The notes beneath the pieces are model-generated. The model ran no database searches, had not been told where the DNA came from, and saw only the letters and a program-made list of their open reading frames with translations. From contig NC_046679.1 of the NCBI RefSeq assembly GCF_009870125.1, forward strand, positions 17,794,001 through 17,858,000: 64,000 nt of DNA, written 5' to 3'. This document shows, one piece after another, positions 1-9,879 of this stretch. Position numbers and translations under genes: made by a program. The DNA is from Drosophila pseudoobscura. Its lineage: Eukaryota; Arthropoda; Insecta; Diptera; Drosophilidae. Position 1 is the first letter of the stretch, and each line of letters begins with the position of its first letter.

Positions 1-1178
1 GTCCTTGATCTGCTTATAGTAAACTGCATTAAGGCGTTTCTTTACCTCCAGACGATAGCTTCTGTACTCCTTGTCATCATTCACATTGGTGTAGTACAGG
101 CGTAGCAGCTCGTATACTTTTCGCACCTGTCGCGGATTTAGTTTAAGAGTTTCGCGAGCCTCCCTCACCATTTCTTTGCTGAAGCCCTTGACGATCTCGT
201 TGCGGGCAAATGACTTCAGTTCCTTGCAGAAGCGCGCATCTACAAAATTTCGCAGCCGCTGAAAGTCCTCCGAGGGATCTTCTACAGTGATGTCCACCAC
301 GTTCTTCTGCGACTGGTAGTACTTGTATATAGTCTCGACTAGTTGGGTGGCCAGACCCAGCTTCTGGAAGGGGGGCAATATCATCATTTGGCTAATCCGT
401 GGCCGCTTGTTCTGCGGATAGGCATAGTACTCGTACACGGTTGTGTAGCCAGCTGTGGCATACTGATACTGGCCATCGCCGTTCTTATACTTTTCATAGC
501 TGGAAGAAAGTCGTTTAGAATATACAATAAAAAATAGTAAAGCCCTCCCTTATTACCAAACAAAGTAGCACCATTGGGCGTCATCAGTGTCTATGTATGA
601 GGCAGCGTCCACGAACCACAGTATGAAAGTTTGCAGGCGCGCAAAGAATTTCAAGAAAGATGGAACTTTGTAGTCGCACTGATAGAACTCGAATAGCCTC
701 TCACTGCCGTCATCAGAGGGCCGTGTGTACTCGCCGATCTTCTCGCCGAAGGGCTGGAACTTGTCTGCCTTGTCCAGCGTCTTCAGAAACTCGTCTAGGT
801 TGATGAAGTAGCAGCCGTCTGGCAAACTATGTGCAATGGTTCCGACCACATCGTCTGCATTCATTTCACCGGCAGACACTTCGTTTACACGAGTCCCATA
901 CTCCACGCCCAAGTAAATGTGCAACGGTCCTGCCGTATAGAATACGCGCACGTGCAGATCTTGATATCCGAAAATTGTCTCAGTCTCGCCAAATATCTGA
1001 TGAGCCATAACGGGGTGAAAAATCAAATCATCGTTGTTGATGTCCGCCTTGTCGCGTACTAGAAACAGACGTATTGCAATAGAAGATTAAGGTGAATTGT
1101 AAACAACTTACTCAACTTGAAGTCGACCACCTCGAGGGCGTCCAGCAAATACTCCTGGTATTCTTGGATTTGAGCCAT
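1..1178 (-). CDS. HAT1: Histone acetyltransferase type B catalytic subunit (HAT1), 3' end cut by window
   Basis: HAT1 acetylates newly made histone H4 (Lys5/Lys12) before deposition, working with an RbAp46/48-type partner. Three exons are visible: 1112-1178, 557-1058 and 1-499, joined in frame by GT-AG introns of 53 and 57 bp. The start at 1178 gives MAQIQEYQEYLLDALEVV. About 356 residues are present and the reading frame is open to base 1; human HAT1 is about 419 residues, so a short C-terminus is missing. The N-terminal HAT1 domain (exon 2, with FIDTDD-like YIDTDDAQW near its end) is followed by the GNAT acetyl-CoA loop ILPPFQKLGLATQLVETIY, which carries the expected Q-x-x-G-x-A pattern. 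The gene is head-to-head with Rpn5. Seen: exons and motifs. Known: the enzyme's role. The identity is very secure. Confidence 0.95.
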
Positions 1179-1917
1179 TCTTGCTTTTTTCACTGACCTG
1201 GGCGGTCTGCGTTTGCAGAGTCTAAAATTGCGCCGCAAAATGTGCTGATAGCTGTAGCGTCGAAATAGCAAACGCTTTCGGGTCTGTTAGTTAGCAAAAT
1301 TTTTCGCGGTAACAAAAGACCGAAGCCAAATAATTTACAGTGTTAAAAACGAAAGAGGCGCAATAAGTGTTGCACAACTTACCACTCGCTTTTTCATTAT
1401 CACTTATCAATTATCAATGAAATTGCATCGTATTTTGTCTAATATTTGTTTGTTATTCCATAGAAAGAGAAATGTCATTAAAAAAAAACTATTTCCATTT
1501 GATTTATATTTAAAAATCATAGTCTCCTTGAAACTGGCGCGCACTCGATAGTTGTGAATGGAATTATTTAAAACATCGTTACTATCGATATTACCATCGA
1601 TGGTTTGACACCTCTAACACAGCATTTGTAAGCAGAATTTATGCAGTAAAATATAATTAATCAAAAAAAGCGGCACTTGTGTTTTAAACAACATCCAGAA
1701 GGAGGAAACGTGAAAGCTTAGCACGAACTTGTTGGATTATTAGCATTTTCCCCATTAAAAACTACCTTGATCTGATCTTTGCGGAATAACAGCAGAAAAA
1801 GAGGTAAGTTACAAAAATGCCTCGTCATAGCGACCGCAGACCGAAGCAGAGCCGCCTCCGCCTCGAGATGCGCATTGAATTGAATGATTGATTTGAATTG
1901 ATTGTTGTTAGTTCATA
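1179..1917. promoter_or_regulatory. Divergent promoter region of HAT1 and Rpn5, with Rpn5 5' UTR intron
   Basis: This spacer separates the HAT1 and Rpn5 start codons. It holds a perfect DRE core TATCGATA at 1583-1590 and a second ATCGAT at 1596-1601, both typical of constitutive fly promoters bound by DREF/BEAF. A likely 5' UTR intron for Rpn5 runs from the GTAAGT donor at 1804 to the AG at 1910-1911, just before the ATG at 1918. No further coding sequence is seen. Confidence 0.6.
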
Positions 1918-3548
1918 ATGGATACCTACTTGTTCGATGGCGGCCGCATCACTAAAATGGAGGTGGACTATGAGCCTGCCTGCAATGAGAAAATTCCTCT
2001 GGCAAAGGAGCTGGCCAAAAAGAATCCCGACGCCTTTCACGAAGCCATCGAGATGATGCTGCAACTGGAGAAACAGACGCGTCTTGGCGCTGACATGGTG
2101 TCGTGCTCGCGCGTCCTTGTCGCGATTTGCCAGATATGCTTCGATGCATCCAACTGGAATGCCCTAAATGAGTACGTCACCCTTCTGGTGCGTAGGCGCT
2201 CCCAGCTTAAGCAGGCTGTCGTGAAGATGATCCAGGAGTGCTGCACGTACGTTGACAAAACGCCCAATAAGGAGACCAAGCTCAAGCTGATAGATACACT
2301 ACGTTCGGTCACTGAGGGGAAGATCTATGTGGAAATAGAGCGGGCTCGACTCACCAAAACCTTGGCCGACATCAAGGAGGCCGATGGCGACGTCGCAGCG
2401 GCAGCGTCTGTTATGGAAGAGCTGCAGGTAGAGACGTACGGTTCCATGGACAAGCGTGAGAAGGTGGAGCTCATTTTGGAGCAAATGCGTCTCTGTCTAC
2501 TGAAGGAGGACAATGTGTCGACTCAAATCATAGCCAAGAAGATCAGCATTAAGTTCTTTGACGATCCGGCTCAGCATGATCTCAAGCTAAAGTTCTACAA
2601 CTTAATGATTCAACTGAATCGCGATACATCTTTTCTCAACACCTCGCGTCACTACCAGGCTATTGCAGAGCCGTCGCGTAAAAAAGCTGCCCTTACACCC
2701 GTCGACTCTGCCACGGATGACAAGAAGAAACTAGATGATGACAAGAAAAAGAAGGACGATGATGAAAAGGAGAAGAAGACTGAGGCCGCAGCAGAGCCGG
2801 AAGTCGAGGTCGAACTGACTGAATCGCAGAAAAAGGAGCTGACGGATAAGCTAGTCTGTGCTGTAATCTATTGTGTCCTGGCCCCGTTCGACAACGAACA
2901 AAGCGACATGATGGCTCACTTGTCCAAAAACAAGAAACTGGAGGATGTGCCCGTCTACAAGTATGAAAAGAAACAGCAAATTAGTCACAGATTTGAGTTT
3001 AAATTTTTGTTTTAGGGAAATTCTGCGCCTGTTCATGTCGAAGGAGCTGATTAACTTCGATACATTTAACGCCGACTTTGGTTTAGTGTTGGCCGAGAAC
3101 GATATGTTCAAGGACGCCACCAAGCATGGAAAAAAGTGCATTGCCGAGCTCAAGGATCGTCTAATAGAGCATGTAAGCTGATAAACTGATATGTACTGGA
3201 AGGCTGCTCTATTTCTTGATAATAATCGTATACATTTTGTTTCAGAATATTCGCATTATTGCTATGTACTACTCCCGGCTTCACATAGCGCGCATGAGTG
3301 AGCTCCTCAATTTGCCCGCCAGCCGCTGTGAAGAATATCTGTCCAAGCTGGCCAACAGCGACACAATTCGCGTGAAGATCGATCGCCCCGCTGGTATTAT
3401 CTATTTCACCACGAAGAAGAGTGCCTCCGACATCCTGAACAACTGGGCAACCGATGTCAATCAGTTGATGTCCCTGGTGAACAAAACATGTCACTTGATC
3501 AACAAGGAGGAGTGCGTATACTCGGTCATGTGTGCTGTCGAGGATTAG
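1918..3548 (+). CDS. Rpn5: 26S proteasome lid subunit Rpn5 (PSMD12)
   Basis: Rpn5 is a PCI-domain scaffold subunit of the 19S lid of the proteasome. The exons are 1918-2960, 3016-3172 and 3246-3548, giving 500 residues; both introns are short (55 and 73 bp) and restore the frame (VYK|EILRLF and EH|NIRIIA). Residues 1-250 form the helical-repeat arm, including GKIYVEIERARLTKTLADIK. The PCI/winged-helix part ends with DRPAGIIYF and LMSLVNKTCHLI, as in the animal family. Residues about 251-300 are an acidic/lysine-rich stretch (KKKLDDDKKKKDDDEKEKK) between arm and PCI that is longer than in human PSMD12. The N-terminus DGGRITKMEVDY matches the conserved start. Confidence in identity is high; whether it is the only Rpn5 copy in this genome cannot be seen. 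Confidence 0.95.
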
Positions 3549-3873
3549 TTGCTTATTCTATTATTAGATTGTGTTTTATTATAAAACGCCTGCCCATATA
3601 TACCTGTAGCTCTACTAACAATCCAACCATCAAAATTTCTTCGATGTTTTCGCAGTTTGTATTCATTGAATGAACTACAATATTAAAACCAAACAAAATC
3701 CCTCAAATCCAAATCGTAGGATGTTGCCAGACCGTCAAAAAATAGACAGAAACATTGACGTTTTTCAACACGTGAACTGCTTCACTGCAAAATATCTTTT
3801 ATGCACAGAAAAGTTTGTTTGTTATTCTTTTGTTTACACCAATTGTTGAATCATTTATAATCTTAAACTGAAA
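3549..3873. other. Rpn5-HPF1 spacer
   Basis: This is 325 bp between two genes on the same strand. It should hold the Rpn5 3' UTR and the HPF1 promoter. I see no clear canonical AATAAA close to the Rpn5 stop (AATATTAAA-like variants only), and no DRE. Nothing else is recognised. Confidence 0.4.
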
Positions 3874-5202
3874 ATGCCAAAAGAGGACTGCAAATACGGA
3901 GAAAAGTGCTATCAACGCAATGCTGCCCATCTCGCCAAGTACAACCACCCAGACAAAACAGATGACGGGCAGGACAAAGCAGAAGTAGTAAAACTGGCGC
4001 CAAAAAGAAAGGAAGCGTCCTGCGGGGAGGAAGAGGCTGTCGCGCCCAACACAAGCAATTCCAGTGGAGAGAGCCAGAATATGGAAAAGAGTCATGGGGA
4101 AGCGAAAGGCACCTTCGAGTCGGAGACAGCCGAATTGCACAGGGAGGCCATGAGCAACATATCTGGAAAAAACTACATGGAAATCCTTGAGAAGCGCATC
4201 CGATTGTCAGTGCAGCAGGAGTACGATACCCTGTGTGAGTCCAACGAGTTCATTAGGCACAAATTCCTCGTCGAAATGCCGCCTGACTTCTACGAATTCT
4301 GGAAGTTCATCAATACCCTGACACAAGACTCCTCGAAGTCCAATCGCGCTGCCGTCGAACACCTCGAGACTGTGTTTCAGTTGCAGCTGGTGGGCCCGTT
4401 TGAGTTTCTGTCGGGCGCCTTTCATCGGGCCACGATGGGCGAGCCCGGAGATTACCTAAGGCATTGGCGCTTTTACTATGATCCACCCGAGTTCCAGACG
4501 GTTTTTGTGCGGAGGGGAACTGGCGTTCACTACGGCTATTGGAGGGACGTGCCGCAGGATAAGGAAAACTTATTGATTGCCCGCAACGACATGACCAATG
4601 GCTGCGAGTTTCAGTTTGTGTCCGGAAACATATTCGACGCTTTCCTTTACTATCTGGAGCACGACTTTGTCGGCACGCCTTTTACGACCGGTAAAGTGAC
4701 CGCCACCAAAAAGGCAGTACAAAAGTATTTGGCGGAAAACTCATTGGAGCTGGCGCAGCTAGATCGATTGCAACGAGAGCGCAACAAACGCGTCGTCGCT
4801 AAGGCGTTCCACCGAGGTGGCATCGTGGTGCCCTTCGATCGCAAGACGCAGCTGGGCTACCGTCCTCTCTCTGTTAGCGACGCCGAGCTCAAGAAGATGT
4901 TAGCACTATTTGAGCGCAAAGATCTCGGCGATGGCCTTGCCAAGCAAGCTGTGCTGGAGAAGCTGCAGCCGGTGGCCAACGCTGCTATTATCGCTGTGGA
5001 TGAGTGCGATTTCGGTAGTGCCCTGGAGCTGGGCATCGACTTGTTCAGCAGCGGCCACAAAGAACTGCATATGCTTGCATCTTCGCTGATAGTGCCTGCC
5101 TATTCGATGCTCCAGCGCCCGCAATTCATTGCTATCGCCAAGGCTCACATGGAGAGCCGTAGCCGGGACTTGAACTTGAGCATGTTTGATGTATTGAAAT
5201 AA
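3874..5202 (+). CDS. HPF1: Histone PARylation factor 1 (HPF1), with N-terminal PBZ zinc finger
   Basis: HPF1 completes the active site of PARP1 and directs ADP-ribose onto serine residues after DNA damage. This intronless 442-residue protein begins with a PBZ-type zinc finger: C6-x5-C12-x6-H19-x5-H25, a poly(ADP-ribose)-binding fold. A low-complexity linker (about 30-100) leads to the HPF1 core, with PPDFYEFWKF, YYDPPEFQTVF and HYGYWRD motifs. The motif VDECDFG (residues 375-381) carries Asp376-Glu377, matching the Asp-Glu pair (human D283/E284) that supplies the catalytic glutamate to PARP1. The human protein is about 346 residues and, as I recall, lacks the PBZ finger. The stop codon TAA lies inside an AATAAA (5198-5203). 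The gene is convergent with the PSMG1-like gene. Confidence 0.93.
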   Translation: MPKEDCKYGEKCYQRNAAHLAKYNHPDKTDDGQDKAEVVKLAPKRKEASCGEEEAVAPNTSNSSGESQNMEKSHGEAKGTFESETAELHREAMSNISGKNYMEILEKRIRLSVQQEYDTLCESNEFIRHKFLVEMPPDFYEFWKFINTLTQDSSKSNRAAVEHLETVFQLQLVGPFEFLSGAFHRATMGEPGDYLRHWRFYYDPPEFQTVFVRRGTGVHYGYWRDVPQDKENLLIARNDMTNGCEFQFVSGNIFDAFLYYLEHDFVGTPFTTGKVTATKKAVQKYLAENSLELAQLDRLQRERNKRVVAKAFHRGGIVVPFDRKTQLGYRPLSVSDAELKKMLALFERKDLGDGLAKQAVLEKLQPVANAAIIAVDECDFGSALELGIDLFSSGHKELHMLASSLIVPAYSMLQRPQFIAIAKAHMESRSRDLNLSMFDVLK

Positions 5203-5282
5203 ATCAGGTCCATCATTGTATATTATTGTGAAATGTTGCTACCAAAACCGCATTAAAAATAAAAATCTGCACCGCAATTAGT

Positions 5283-6109
5283 TTACATATATAAGTAAGA
5301 GCTCTCCTTGCGAGCCGGCACGTAACTGGGACTGCACGACACTCCAACTGCTTTGAGCAGCTTGAGCACTGGTTGGGCAGCCGTGGAGTCCAAAGGCAGC
5401 TTGTCAGTGTAGACTACAAACGAACTCACGGGCAGGTCCGCCTGATTTCGCCAGCTGGCAACTGTAATAAACACAAGAACTTAGAAATTTGGGGTCCTTC
5501 GTCGCTTCCTCAGTGTACTTACTGCCCGCCGCCACACCGGCTATGAAGTTGGGAGCCTCTAGCTCAGTCGTATCCGTCCCGTTCACTCCAACCCCACGTA
5601 CAATGGCTATATCGTCACTATATTTTTGAATTTCCTCGCTCTTAAAGTCGACCTTTGACTTCAGCGTGATGGTCACCGCTTTCTTGGCCAATTTGGCATA
5701 TGGTAAGAGCAGCTCTGTGACCTCCCCACTGCTTGTGAGGTCATCTTCGAGAACGGCCAGTAGCTGTTTGGATGTCGGATTCCAGTGCAGCGAAGATGTC
5801 TTCGGAGGAATTCCGCATATTCGTTTGGTGCCATTCAGCAGCACCGAGCTGCCAAAGTGTGTTACGCTCGGACCCTCAACAACAACTAGAATCTCACTCT
5901 GCAGAGCGGCTACATTCTGGCCAGATTCCCCGTCGAACTTTAGCTGCAACCTGTTTCGGAAAGTAATTCATAAGGAATATGCCAGGAACAGAGTACAGAA
6001 TCGCTCACTTCTCGGCCTGGCCGACATTCTCAAATTCGTCCTCCTCGCAGTCGTCCCAAAAGGCGCGCGACGAGGGTATATTAACTTCGCCAAATCCAGG
6101 ACAGCTCAT
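5283..6109 (-). CDS. PSMG1: Proteasome assembly chaperone 1-like protein (PSMG1/PAC1)
   Basis: PAC1 pairs with PAC2 to help assemble the alpha ring of the 20S proteasome. Three exons, 6009-6109, 5523-5950 and 5283-5461, join in frame through 58 and 61 bp introns and give 235 residues. The N-terminus MSCPGFGEVNIPSSRAFWDD followed by an acidic run resembles the vertebrate PAC1 start (FGEV then a D/E run). The C-terminus ends SSYLYM, recalling the HbYX-like tail of PAC proteins. LEAPNFIAG and FVVYTD match the order of conserved blocks. Overall similarity is weak, as usual for this family, so the assignment rests on the ends and the block order. The gene shares a divergent promoter with Arl6IP1. 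Confidence 0.75.
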
Positions 6110-6378
6110 GTTGTAGTTTATGAATTAATAAAATAAATAACAAATACAATTTTTTAGCTTGTGCTCACAAATTTGTTCAAGTCACTTTCAAATCTATCGA
6201 GTAGTGAACGAGTAATCGGGAAAAGCTCGACTACGTTGCCTTTTGGCGTTTGTTAACACTGCTTTCACAGCGTTGGCGTTGGCTGGCGCTAAACAAATTG
6301 ATTTTTCACTTTAATTAAAGGCAACAACTAACGTTTACAACTGCAATCCAAGTCGAAACGAAACAAAGAACAGCAAAG

Positions 6379-7163
6379 ATGACAACTTCGCAGGTTGATC
6401 AGGTTAGTAAATGTCGATGCGCTGAACTCGAAATGCGTCGGGGTAAATAGCGTCGCCATTATGGAAAAAAATTTACCCAAAAACACGCCGCCTCAATTTT
6501 AATGAAAATTTAACATTGCAGAAGCGCGCACTGAACAAGCTCAAGCATGATTTGGAGCCTTTTCGTACAGCTATAGTGAGTGCTTATGGCGTTCTCACCT
6601 GGGAGAAAAATTACTACCCAGGGGTGGTATTTGGCAGCATAAGCGTAATTTTTCTCGTACTCTGGTACATGGATCTATCGGTCATAACGATGCTGTCCCT
6701 CCTGGCACTGCTGACTACCGTTTTGGACTATGTCTTCCCTACAATTTCCCGCTTGCTCTTTAGTGGTGTCAATTGGGACGGAGACCACGAGGCTAAATTC
6801 GAGGATGTGTGCGGACAGATGTACAACATCAAAGCAAACCTGGTCGTATGGTATGAGTATCTATTCAAGGAGCGCAAGTCGACAGTGGTGAGTACACAAA
6901 TGATTACTCAATTGGTTCCCACAAACGTATTAAATCTTGGGATTCGCTCACCTCCCCAGTTCGTGATCATGATAGGCGTGTTCCTCGTGGCCCTGGCTTG
7001 GATTGGAGCCATCGTCAACAATCTTCTGTTGATGTACTTGGGCACTCTTCTCATTGCCATGTGGCCTGGTCTGCAGGAAAAGGATGTCTTCAAGGGCATC
7101 ACAAAGAAGGCCTCCAAGATTATCAACGAGAAAATTCAATGCGGCAAACGGAAGCTGCAGTAG
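6379..7163 (+). CDS. Arl6IP1: ARL6-interacting protein 1 homologue, ER-shaping membrane protein
   Basis: ARL6IP1 is a small reticulon-like protein that bends tubular ER membranes. The exons are 6379-6402 (MTTSQVDQ), 6522-6887 and 6960-7163, giving 197 residues. Four hydrophobic stretches form two hairpins: GVVFGSISVIFLVLWYM, ITMLSLLALLTTVLDYV, FVIMIGVFLVALAWIGAI and LLMYLGTLLIAMWPGL. The family blocks LxWE..YYPG, DYVFP, W.GAIVNNLLLxYL and PGLQ all occur in the right order. The C-terminus is basic and cytosolic (KKASKIINEKIQ...). The tiny 24-nt first coding exon is supported by the GTTAGT donor and the phase-0 join to AAGCGC. The gene is convergent with the GPKOW-like gene. Confidence 0.92.
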
Positions 7164-7610
7164 AAACCTAAGCAGCTGCTCCTCCTCGTCACTTATGCAC
7201 CACACACAGCCATCACATATGACCAAATATTAAACAAACCTAAGTCAACTTGCCATCACATCAAGCACATCGCATACGCATTTACAAAACAAAAACATCT
7301 GTGGAACTGTGGAGCATCGCAAGAACTATTTATATCATAAACTATAAGTAATCCATCTCTAAAACTCTCGGAAGAGCCCATCGTGGCGGTAGCTCCATCA
7401 TATTTTACACTTTAAGTTCTTAGTAACAAAAGATTGTCAGATTGGTTAAGAGGCGACGGGTGTGAGAAATAGAAAGCGCAACAAAAGACATTTTTGTGAT
7501 TATTTTGAGTTAACTGAAATTTAATGATAATTCCGCCTAAGATACAAATGAGACCTAAGCGTCTAACTATATTAAATAAAGAATTCAAGTGAATAGATCA
7601 AATCAGCCTA
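7164..7610. other. Arl6IP1 3' UTR and converging GPKOW 3' end
   Basis: This 447 bp tail-to-tail spacer is AT-rich. An AATAAA at 7575-7580 is a good polyadenylation signal for Arl6IP1 and would give a 3' UTR of about 430 bp that almost reaches the GPKOW stop at 7611. No signal of its own for GPKOW is evident on the minus strand here, so the two 3' UTRs probably overlap. Confidence 0.5.
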
Positions 7611-9292
7611 TTATTTGCCCCGTCCCCGCGATCTGGACCGTGATCGGGCATGCTTGCTCTTCTTTGTTTTCTTTTTGTGCTTCGTTGGGTGCCGGCGATG
7701 ATCTTCCAAGCTATTATCGCTTTCCGCGCTGGAGTCATTGGCCCGACACGGCTTGTTCTTAGATTTCTTTGAGTGCTTCTTGGACTTCTTAGTAGACTTT
7801 TTTTTGTATTTTTTGCGCTCGTAGGCAGAGTCCGAATCACTTTCCGTGGACTCTCCAGTGTCGTCCGCCTCGTCTGAGCTGCTCTTCTGCCTCCGACTGC
7901 TTCTTGGGCTCGGGGATCGACGCCGCTCACGCTCATGTATGGTGCTCGGCCTGGATGTGGAAGTACTGCTGCTTCGCGGGTCCTGGATATATTTCTTTCT
8001 TTCTCCGTGGTCCTCCAGTTTTTGTGGCTTTCGATCCTCCGCCTTGTTGGGTCTGCTTTCGAATTTCTCCGACCTGTCATTTTCCGCTTTTAATGACTTG
8101 CGGTCTTCATCCTTGCAGCTCCGTCGGTCTTCATCTTTAAATGATCTCTGATGCTCCTTCTTAAAGCTTTTTCGCTCCCTATCTTCATTCCTATTCGACT
8201 TGCTCTCCTCCCTACGGTCTCTGTTTCTGACTTCCGATGGTTTTTCCTGCCTCACAATGATTTGGCCATGTTCGTTCTCCTGCTTTTTGAACTCATTGTA
8301 TTTGGCACTATCTGAAATTCGAATCACAATTTTTAGTTATGGTTTCTTTCTTTGATTTCTCTTGAGTTTACTTACTTATGCACTTTCCATACTGCGAGTA
8401 CTCCTTCCGGGATACTGGCTGACAGAGAAACTCATTGAATGCCTCCTTGTTGCCACCAATTGCCATTTTGACAATCACTCGCCCCGCATGGTCATCGAAT
8501 CCCTCTATTTGCCCGTATTGATCCATTTGTTTTCCACCTAGGATGCGGACAAATGCTTGCTTTTTGATCTCCAGCACCTCATTATTTTCCGGCTGCACAA
8601 GAAGGGCCTTGGGTTTGAGTGCCTTGTCAGCTCCAAGGCCCATGCCCTTTGGCCGCAGGAATGGCGCCTCGTCAACAGGTGCTGATCCTTTTTTCTTGGG
8701 TGGGGGGTCTACCCACCCCATGCCACGCAGCATGGCCAGGCCAAACTGTTGAATGGGTATGGATTCATAATCATCTAAGCTGGCTTCTTTGGCACCTTCT
8801 AGGGGTAGATCATCCGCCTTAACGGCAGGCAGGACGAGCTTCTCCCCATTCAGATTTTCGCTTCCATTGGCTTGGGCAGCAGCTAGCAATTCACGTGCTG
8901 CCCTTTGCTCCAGACTGTCAGTCGAAGTTGCTGCAGTGACCTCGGCAATTGATTGAGGTGCGGATGTCGACTCATCGGGATCTGGCTCATCCTCTCCAAG
9001 CAGAACTTGCCTCCTTTTCATTAAACTTGCAAGCGCCGAAGAGGTCTTTTGATTGCGCTGCATTTGTATAACCAGCGGCGCAGCCTCTGCTCTTTCGCTG
9101 AAAAGCCAGAAGCCCTTGAATGAAATGGTTTTTTGTGAGACAAGTATTCACTTACGCGACCAGCTTGATTTCCTTTCCCTCCACGCATTTTATGAGCTCC
9201 ACTCTGTTTTCCTCTTTTGCGACTTTGCTGGGCAAAATGTTCGGCTTCTTGGCCACTTTAATAAAGCCAAATGATATTTTGTTTGTGTCCAT
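7611..9292 (-). CDS. GPKOW: GPKOW-like G-patch/KOW spliceosomal protein with RS/K-rich tail
   Basis: GPKOW is a spliceosome-associated G-patch protein that works with the DHX16 helicase. The exons are 9156-9292, 8376-9097 and 7611-8311, with introns of 58 and 64 bp, giving 519 residues. The N-terminus ISFGFIK and the block CVEGKEIKLV match vertebrate GPKOW. The G-patch is at about residues 158-205 (QQFGLAMLRGMGW ... LRPKGMGLGA). A KOW-type motif follows at about 225-260 (VRILGGKQMDQYGQIEGFDD). The last about 230 residues are an extreme Lys/Arg/Ser/Glu-rich tail ending in RSRSRSRGRGK; I see no second KOW motif. That tail replaces the C-terminal half of the human protein and suggests nuclear-speckle localisation (inference). 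The gene is divergent from CCT3. Confidence 0.9.
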
Positions 9293-9879
9293 GGCTTGCA
9301 CGGCGTTTTTATTTATCCCTTTGTATATTATAGTGTACAAAAGATTTATAAACAAAACCGCAACAGCTGATAAACAACGAGGATGCCAACTCTCTCTTCA
9401 ATATACCGAAAGGATATTTTATTTATTCTATTAAAACGAGCTTGTACGGGATGAGTCGGGAATCTTTAATTATGACTACAATGACTACAATGATGTGTAC
9501 AAATTATTTCTTTTATAGCTGATTTCCAGTGAAAAAATACCGTCTGCATTCATTGCCTCCACAGCTGGTAACTACTGGGATGCCAACTCAGTTTTCAATC
9601 TATCGACAGAAACACGATTGTTCCACGGTAAACTCAAACTTTGAACAATATCTTTGATTTTAAATCAAAATATCAAGTGCTTAAATTATAATTATTACCA
9701 AATTGTTATAGAAGAGGCCAAGATCAGTAAAACTAGACATTCCAATTAAATATTTATCGAATCTTCTAGAATCGTGTGTCATCGGCGTCTATAACCTCAC
9801 TCATTCTTCAAACAGCGGCAGCGACAGCAGCACGAGTTCTTTTGTTTTCACGTAGAGATAAATTAAAGAATATAAAAAA
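9293..9879. promoter_or_regulatory. Divergent promoter region of GPKOW and CCT3
   Basis: This 587 bp region lies between two start codons. AACAGCTGAT at 9362-9371 is a perfect match to the fly core-promoter E-box (Ohler motif 5). AATATACCGAAA near 9400 matches Motif 6 in reverse. The phrase GATGCCAACT occurs twice (about 9382 and 9578), each followed by a CAAT-rich stretch, so part of the promoter looks duplicated. No TATA box in a usual place is seen, which fits broad housekeeping promoters. Confidence 0.55.

Noticed and set aside
7598-8080. 160-residue Arg-rich ORF overlapping the GPKOW tail
   Set aside because: It is the shifted frame of the charged GPKOW C-terminal exon, which has in-phase splice joins and family similarity.
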